From Burkholderiales bacterium 70-64 (GTDB lineage Bacteria > Pseudomonadota > Gammaproteobacteria > Burkholderiales > Burkholderiaceae_E), in contig MKUQ01000010.1 in NCBI GenBank assembly GCA_001898645.1, positions 170,683-234,682 on the forward strand: 64,000 nt of DNA, given 5' to 3'. Below the pieces are notes generated by a model. It worked only from the letters and a program-made list of their open reading frames with translations. It was not told the origin of the DNA and searched no databases. Numbering within the stretch: the stretch's first letter is position 1; every line of letters begins with the position of its first letter. Position numbers and translations under genes: made by a program. Of this stretch, positions 56,865 through 64,000 are shown piece by piece.

Positions 56865-57929
56865 ATGCAGCCGCTCTTCGTGGAACTCCCGCTGTCGGCG
56901 CAGACCGCCTATGCGCAGCTGCTCGAAGCATCCCTGGGTGCCGAGCATGTCCGGTCGGTGGCCGATTTGTCCGGCTCCTTCAACGCCAAGAAAGTGAAGG
57001 GACGCAAATACTGGTACTTCCAGTACACCGAGCCCTCCGGAAAGCTTCATCAGGTCTACGTGGGGCCGGACACGGCGGCGGTACACCGGCTCATGGAACG
57101 CAAGGCGGATCCCGGCGCCTCGGCGGCGCTGGCCCCGCTCGCGCGCGCGGCGCTGGCGCTGGGCTGTGCAGCCGTGCTGCCGCGCCACTATCGCGTCTTG
57201 CGCCGGCTTGCCGACTACGGTTTCTTCCAGGCCGGCGGGTTGCTGATCAGGACCCATGCGTTTCTCGCCTACGGGAACATGCTCGGGGTGCGCTGGGGCG
57301 GCTCCGACCGCACGCAGGACATCGATTTCGCCCATGCGGGGAAGGCAGTCTCGCTGCTCCTGCCCGGCACCATCGAGGCGAGGACCGACGATGCGATCAC
57401 CTCCCTCGGAATGGGTTTCCTGCCGGTTGCCGGGCTGGGCGGCAAGACCGGCGGCGCTTGGCTGATCCCGAACGAACCGGAGTTCAGGCTCGACTTCCTC
57501 ACGCCCCGGCACCGCGGCACCGACAAGCCGTTCGTGCATCCACAGCTGGGCGTCACGCTGCAGCCCTTGCCGTTCATGGAGTACTCGCTGCAAGGCGTGG
57601 AGCAGGCGGTGCTCCCGAGCGCCGAAGGCGCGGTGCTGGTCAACCTGCCCGATCCGGCGCGCTACGCGCTGCACAAGGTGCTGATCGCTGGCGAGCGCGA
57701 GGGCGCCTTCCGGGTGAAGGCGCGCAAGGACCTGGCCCAGGCTGCGCACCTTCTCGCGGCGCTATGGCAGTGGCGCCGCGAATCGCTCGCCGAAGCGCTG
57801 GACGACCTGCTGTCGCGCGGCCGGGGATGGCAGTCGCGGTTCCGGCGCGGTGCGCGGGCGCTGCTCGAGGGCTGGCCGGAGCTCGAAGCCGCGCCGATGC
57901 TCGTCGCGCACGGCGCATCAGAAGCGTGA
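56865..57929 (+). CDS. GSU2403-family nucleotidyltransferase-fold protein
   Basis: 354 residues. The middle part has the nucleotidyltransferase-like pattern GGLLIRTHAFLAYGNMLGVR, then RTQDIDFAHAG with the metal-binding Asp residues. An N-terminal domain (VKGRKYWYFQYTEPSGKLHQ) and a helical C-terminal domain follow family layout. Proteins with this fold include AbiEii-type toxins that modify tRNA or nucleotides. It stands alone behind a perfect inverted repeat within a toxin-antitoxin cluster; no separate antitoxin gene is seen, so it may be orphaned or self-regulated. Confidence 0.8.
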   Translation: MQPLFVELPLSAQTAYAQLLEASLGAEHVRSVADLSGSFNAKKVKGRKYWYFQYTEPSGKLHQVYVGPDTAAVHRLMERKADPGASAALAPLARAALALGCAAVLPRHYRVLRRLADYGFFQAGGLLIRTHAFLAYGNMLGVRWGGSDRTQDIDFAHAGKAVSLLLPGTIEARTDDAITSLGMGFLPVAGLGGKTGGAWLIPNEPEFRLDFLTPRHRGTDKPFVHPQLGVTLQPLPFMEYSLQGVEQAVLPSAEGAVLVNLPDPARYALHKVLIAGEREGAFRVKARKDLAQAAHLLAALWQWRRESLAEALDDLLSRGRGWQSRFRRGARALLEGWPELEAAPMLVAHGASEA

Positions 57930-57974
57930 TGCACGCCTGCGGTCGAGGCTGGCGGCACCGCTCGGCCATGGCTC

Positions 57975-58035
57975 GATTGCCTAATCCTCGCGTCGCATAG
58001 CCATCCGTAGCGATCGAGCGGAACATGATGCCGAC
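57975..58035. repeat. 61-bp intergenic repeat, copy B
   Basis: Second copy of the repeat at 56068-56128 (52 of 61 identical, same orientation). It lies 46 bp before the higBA operator. Confidence 0.8.
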
Positions 58036-58080
58036 AGCATAAGCTGGCCGTTCTATGGCACGACATCCGCTGTATTGCGC

Positions 58081-58097
58081 AAGTCCCAATTTGGGAC
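58081..58097. promoter_or_regulatory. Palindromic operator of higBA
   Basis: AGTCCCAA-T-TTGGGACT, perfect 8-bp arms, 26 bp before the higB ATG. The position fits repression by the HigA helix-turn-helix. Confidence 0.7.
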
Positions 58098-58123
58098 TAC
58101 CATTAACGACTCAAAATCTGCCG

Positions 58124-58417
58124 ATGCGCATCATCGCCCTGTCGACGCTCAAGGCATTCTGGGAAGTCCATCGCGGCGCAAAGGCACCGAGCCTTGCCTG
58201 GTACCGCCTGGCGCTCTCGGCCGACTGGGCAACGCCGGCCGATGTAAAGGCGGATTTCGGCAGCGCGAGCATCCTCAAGGACGGTCGGGTCGTATTCAAT
58301 CTCGCGGGCAACGCATATCGACTCGTGGCCTGGGTGAACTACCCTTATCGAGTCATATACATCCGGTTCGTCGGCACGCACGAGGAGTACGACGCGATCG
58401 ATGCGCAGAAGATCTGA
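58124..58417 (+). CDS. higB: HigB-type mRNA interferase toxin
   Basis: 97 residues from the ATG before RIIALSTLKAFWEVH, the family start. RelE-like fold with WATPADVKADFGSASILKDG and the C-terminal NYPYRVIYIRFVGTHEEYDA. It cuts mRNA on ribosomes in this family. The toxin gene precedes the antitoxin gene, the hallmark order of higBA. 15 bp before higA. Confidence 0.93.
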   Translation: MRIIALSTLKAFWEVHRGAKAPSLAWYRLALSADWATPADVKADFGSASILKDGRVVFNLAGNAYRLVAWVNYPYRVIYIRFVGTHEEYDAIDAQKI

Positions 58418-58432
58418 ATCGAGGCATGCGAC

Positions 58433-58844
58433 ATGGACATCAAGCCGATCAAGACCGATGCCGATTATCGCGACACGCTTGCCGAGATCGAGACGCTGAT
58501 GGGAGCCGGTGCCGGAACATCCGAGGGCGACCGCCTCGATGTGCTCGTGACTCTCGTGGAGGCCTGGGAGCGGCGACACTTCCCGATGGATCTGCCCGAT
58601 CCGATCGAAACGATCAGGCTGCGCATGGAGCAGCGGGGCCTCACTCCCACGGATCTCGAGCCGATGATCGGGCGCCTGAATCGTGTCTACGAGGTCCTCA
58701 ATCGGAAACGCCCGCTCACGCTGCGCATGATCCGCAGGCTGCACGCGGATCTCGACATCCCCGCCGATGGCCTGATCGGGGCGATCGAGCGCGGGGATTC
58801 GACGAAGCCGAATCCCCGCGCGGGCGGCCGCCGCGCTGTCCCGG

Positions 58845-58870
<26 letters not shown>
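58433..58870 (+). CDS. higA: HigA-type antitoxin with HTH
   Basis: 145 residues. The N-terminal part ([20 protein letters not shown]) is the HigA dimer region. The helix-turn-helix [20 protein letters not shown], then [20 protein letters not shown], binds the operator. The last 20 residues are basic and unusual ([17 protein letters not shown]) because the 3' end runs 26 bp into the complementary strand of clpB. Confidence 0.93.
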
Positions 58871-61454
<2,584 letters not shown>

Positions 61455-61570
61455 GGATCTTCCTGCCAGGATGGTATGGCGGCGGCTGCCGGGGAGTTGG
61501 CGTAAATCTGGTGCACGCGCCAGGGTTTTTCAAGGGGGCGCCCGGCGCCTCCTTGATCGATAATGCTCCC

Positions 61571-62698
61571 ATGCCTGCCCTTTTCAACCCGCTGCGCCTG
61601 CGCGCCCTGACCCTGGCCAACCGTATCGTCGTCTCGCCGATGTGCCAGTACTCGGCCGTGGAGGGCTGCGCCCAGCCCTGGCATGTCGTCCACCTCGGCC
61701 AGTTCCTGCTCGGGGGCGCCGGACTGCTGTGCATCGAGGCCACTGCGGTTGAGCCGGCCGGCCGCATCACGCCGGGCTGCCTGGGGCTGTACGACGATGC
61801 CGGCGAGGCCGCGCTCGGCGCGGTCCTGCACACCCTGCGCAGCGTCGGGCGCACCCCGATCGCCATCCAGCTCGGCCATGCCGGGCGCAAGGGCTCGAGC
61901 GCCCGGCCGTGGGAAGGCGGCAGGCTCGTCCCCGTCGGGGCCGGCGGCTGGCGGCCGGTGGCGCCCAGCGCCGTGCCCATCGGCGAGGGCGAGCCGCCCC
62001 CGGCGGCGCTCGAGCGGGCCGAGCTGGCGGCGCTCCTGGAGCGCTTCGTCGACGCGGTGCGCCGCGCCGAGCGGCTCGGGCTGGACGCGATCGAGGTGCA
62101 CGCCGCGCACGGCTACCTGCTGCACCAGTTCCTCTCGCCGCTGGCGAACCGGCGCGGCGACGAGTACGGCGGATCGCCGGAGAACCGCATGCGCTGGCCG
62201 CTCGAGGTGTTCGCCGCCATGCGCGCGGCCTGGCCGGCGCAGAAACCGATGGGCGTACGCATCTCGGCCACCGACTGGCGCGACGACCTGCCCGCGGCCG
62301 AGCGCTTCGACCTGCCCGACGCCATCGCCTTCGCCCGCGCCTGCGAGCGGCTGGGGGCCGACTGGATCGACGTCTCGAGCGGCGGCATCTCGCCGCAGCA
62401 GCGCATCCGCCTCGGCCCCGGCTACCAGGTGCCGTTCGCCGAAGCGATCCGCCGCGAGGTGGAGATCCCGGTGATCGCGGTCGGCATGATCACCGACCCC
62501 CACCAGGCCGAGGACATCGTCGCCTCGGGCAAGGCCGACCTGGTGGCGATGGCGCGCGCCATGCTGTACGACCCGCGCTGGCCCTGGCACGCGGCGGCCG
62601 CGCTCGGCGCGAGCGTCGAGGCGCCGCCCCAGTACTGGCGCAGCCAGCCGCGCGAGCATGCGCACCTGTTCGGGCCCACCACTCTCGGACAGCGATGA
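61571..62698 (+). CDS. Old Yellow Enzyme family NADH:flavin oxidoreductase (YqjM/XenA type)
   Basis: 375 residues from the ATG before PALFNPLRLRALT. FMN-binding TIM barrel with VVSPMCQYSAVEG (Cys that tunes the flavin), IQLGHAGRKGS, and the active-site HAAHGYLLHQFLSPLANRR. The short HHxH-like pair and the Cys point to the YqjM class of ene-reductases. Physiological substrate unknown. Overlaps the next gene by 4 bp. Confidence 0.92.
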   Translation: MPALFNPLRLRALTLANRIVVSPMCQYSAVEGCAQPWHVVHLGQFLLGGAGLLCIEATAVEPAGRITPGCLGLYDDAGEAALGAVLHTLRSVGRTPIAIQLGHAGRKGSSARPWEGGRLVPVGAGGWRPVAPSAVPIGEGEPPPAALERAELAALLERFVDAVRRAERLGLDAIEVHAAHGYLLHQFLSPLANRRGDEYGGSPENRMRWPLEVFAAMRAAWPAQKPMGVRISATDWRDDLPAAERFDLPDAIAFARACERLGADWIDVSSGGISPQQRIRLGPGYQVPFAEAIRREVEIPVIAVGMITDPHQAEDIVASGKADLVAMARAMLYDPRWPWHAAAALGASVEAPPQYWRSQPREHAHLFGPTTLGQR

Positions 62699-63375
62699 GC
62701 AAACCCCGGGCGGTCGTCTTCGACATGGACGGCCTGATGCTCGACACCGAACGCATCGCGCTCGAGTGCTGGATCGAATCGGCGCGCACGGCGGGCTGGG
62801 AGATCAGCCGCGAGACCTGCCTGGCGCTGGTCGGGCTCGACTCGCGCCAGTCGCGACAGGCGCTGCTCGATCGCATGGGCGGCAGCTTTCCGCTCGCCGA
62901 GGTGTCGCAGCGCGGCCGCGTGCGCTACCTGGAACGCCTGCGCGGCGAGGGCGTCGCCCTCAAGCCGGGCCTGCTCGAGCTGCTCGAACGGCTCGATGCG
63001 CGCGGCGTGCCGCTGGCCGTGGCCACCTCGACGCAGCAGGCGCTGGCGCACGAGAAGCTGGCCCTGGCCGGCCTGACGCAGCGCTTCGGCATCGTGGTGT
63101 GCGGCGACCAGGTGCCCAAGGGCAAGCCGGCGCCCGATGTGTACCTGGCCGCCATGGAGCGCCTGGGCGCCGACCCGACATGCTGCATCGCCCTGGAGGA
63201 CTCGGAGATCGGGCTGCGCGCGGCACATGCGGCCGGGCTGTCGTGCATCGTCGTGCCCGACCTGATGCCGCCCTCGGCGGCCTTCGAGCCGCTGGCCAGG
63301 GCCATCGTGCCTACGCTGCGGGAGGCGGGGGTGCTGGTGGAGGAGTGGCTCGGGCGTCCCCCTACGCCGAGGTGA
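62695..63375 (+). CDS. HAD-family hydrolase (beta-phosphoglucomutase-like)
   Basis: 226 residues. Motif I VVFDMDGLMLDTE with nucleophile D10 and acid D12, motif II VAVATSTQQ, motif III Lys in GKPAPDVYLAA, motif IV LEDSEIGLRAAHAAG. The cap lies between motifs I and II. Likely a phosphatase or phosphomutase of small sugar phosphates. It is coupled to the OYE gene by an ATGA overlap, but a shared pathway is not clear. Confidence 0.92.
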   Translation: MSKPRAVVFDMDGLMLDTERIALECWIESARTAGWEISRETCLALVGLDSRQSRQALLDRMGGSFPLAEVSQRGRVRYLERLRGEGVALKPGLLELLERLDARGVPLAVATSTQQALAHEKLALAGLTQRFGIVVCGDQVPKGKPAPDVYLAAMERLGADPTCCIALEDSEIGLRAAHAAGLSCIVVPDLMPPSAAFEPLARAIVPTLREAGVLVEEWLGRPPTPR

Positions 63376-63472
63376 TCATGCTGCCCACACCGCGGCCCGA
63401 TCTGCCTGCCGCGATGAGAAGGACCAGGTGTTCCCGGTTCTCGCGAAGGCATAGAGCGCCAGTCAACAGGCC

Positions 63473-63979
63473 TCAGCCCCGCCGTGCCGCTTCGATGGCA
63501 GCGATGTCGATCTTTCCCATCTGCATCATCGCTTCGAAGGCGCGCTTGGCCGCCGCGCGGTCAGGATCGGCGAGCGCATCCGTGAGGACCCGCGGCGTTA
63601 TCTGCCACGACAGCCCCCACTTGTCCTTGCACCAGCCGCACACACTTTCCTGGCCGCCGTTTCCGACGATCGCGTTCCACAAGCGATCGGTTTCGGCCTG
63701 GTCGTCGGTTGCAATCTGGAACGAGAAGGCCTCGTTGTGCCTGAATTCCGGGCCACCGTTCAGTCCGAGGCAAGGGATGCCGATGACGGTGAACTCGACC
63801 GTCAAGACGTCGCCTTGCTTGCCTGCGGGATAGTCGCCGGGCGCGCGAAGGATGGCTCCCACTGCGCTGTCCGGAAACGTCTTCGCGTAGAACTGCGCGG
63901 CCTCCAGGGCGGTACCGTCGTACCAGATGTCACCGCCAATGTAAAACTGGCCCGGGTCGGCGAAGTAAGACTGACCCAC
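63473..63979 (-). CDS. VOC/PhnB-like family protein
   Basis: 168 residues if it starts at GTG 63979. The frame is open to the window edge, so the true start may lie beyond. PhnB/glyoxalase-type fold: WYDGTALEAAQFYAKTFPDS, VLTVEFTVIGIPCLGLNGGP, and the C-terminal CGWCKDKWGLSWQITPRVL. The long spacer and Cys/Trp cluster are typical of the 3-demethylubiquinone-methyltransferase-like VOC group. Function unknown. Confidence 0.85.
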   Translation of the reverse strand: MGQSYFADPGQFYIGGDIWYDGTALEAAQFYAKTFPDSAVGAILRAPGDYPAGKQGDVLTVEFTVIGIPCLGLNGGPEFRHNEAFSFQIATDDQAETDRLWNAIVGNGGQESVCGWCKDKWGLSWQITPRVLTDALADPDRAAAKRAFEAMMQMGKIDIAAIEAARRG

Positions 63980-64000
63980 CCCTGAGAGGATGGCGGCTTT

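Overview
The window is GC-rich, densely packed chromosomal DNA from a betaproteobacterium, most likely Burkholderiales. The evidence is the tpiA-secG-tRNA-Leu-nuoA..L order, a gapless ilvBNC-fmdB-psd-pssA block, a Bug-type tricarboxylate transporter binding protein, and the DUF3619/DUF3106/RDD cluster behind an ECF-like sigma factor. No species is claimed. Most genes in the first 20 kb lie on the minus strand.

Layout. 1-10.7 kb: respiratory complex I genes nuoL (cut by the window edge) back to nuoA. nuoD has a duplicated 5' end with two perfect hairpins inserted between the copies. 10.8-12.2 kb: tRNA-Leu(GAG), secG, tpiA. 12.3-14.7 kb: an accessory islet holding an IS1-family element, a 45-codon gene with a perfect Shine-Dalgarno, an unrecognised winged-helix-like gene, an aberrant tRNA with anticodon CGC, and a small basic protein. 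14.8-20.2 kb: phospholipid synthesis (pssA, psd), an FmdB zinc ribbon, and branched-chain amino acid synthesis (ilvC, ilvN, ilvB) with a recognisable promoter and leader. 20.2-22.4 kb: ECF-type sigma factor, DUF3619, DUF3106 and RDD membrane protein, with overlapping stops and starts. 22.5-24.8 kb: a large PLP-dependent basic amino acid decarboxylase, separated from the RDD gene by a 105-bp palindromic element. 24.9-29.1 kb: a Phd/VapC toxin-antitoxin pair, panE, then an unusual two-gene unit of an unrecognised protein and a VirD4/TraG-like ATPase with no membrane anchor. 29.1-31.6 kb: tex.

31.7-45.8 kb: a complete Tad (tight adherence) pilus locus. Leftward it carries two Flp pilins, prepilin peptidase, an extra AAA+ ATPase, RcpC, RcpA, a lipoprotein, TadZ, TadA, TadB, TadC and a TPR/LytR_C lipoprotein. 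Rightward are three pseudopilin/VWA proteins (TadE, TadF, TadG types) and a PAP2-like phosphatase. 46.9-47.7 kb: a TacA/TacT (DUF1778/GNAT) pair. 47.7-53.1 kb: the homoprotocatechuate meta-cleavage operon hpaG1-G2-E-D-H-I behind a perfect 24-bp palindromic operator; hpaR, hpaF and hpaBC are not here. 53.3-56.0 kb: a LysR regulator divergent from a Bug binding protein and an NTF2-like protein.

56.0-58.9 kb: a toxin-antitoxin cluster in decay. It has two copies of a 61-bp repeat, a 15-codon higB fragment, a TumE-type toxin broken by internal deletion and frameshift beside an intact HTH partner, a GSU2403-type nucleotidyltransferase-fold gene behind a perfect inverted repeat, and an intact higBA. 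higA overlaps the 3' end of clpB tail to tail. 58.8-64 kb: clpB, an Old Yellow Enzyme, a HAD hydrolase and a VOC-family protein that may run off the right edge.

Most promising for new biology: the membrane-less VirD4-like ATPase with its coupled partner, the AAA+ ATPase wired into the Tad operon by overlaps on both sides, the decaying toxin-antitoxin cluster, the hairpin insertion in nuoD, and the odd tRNA.
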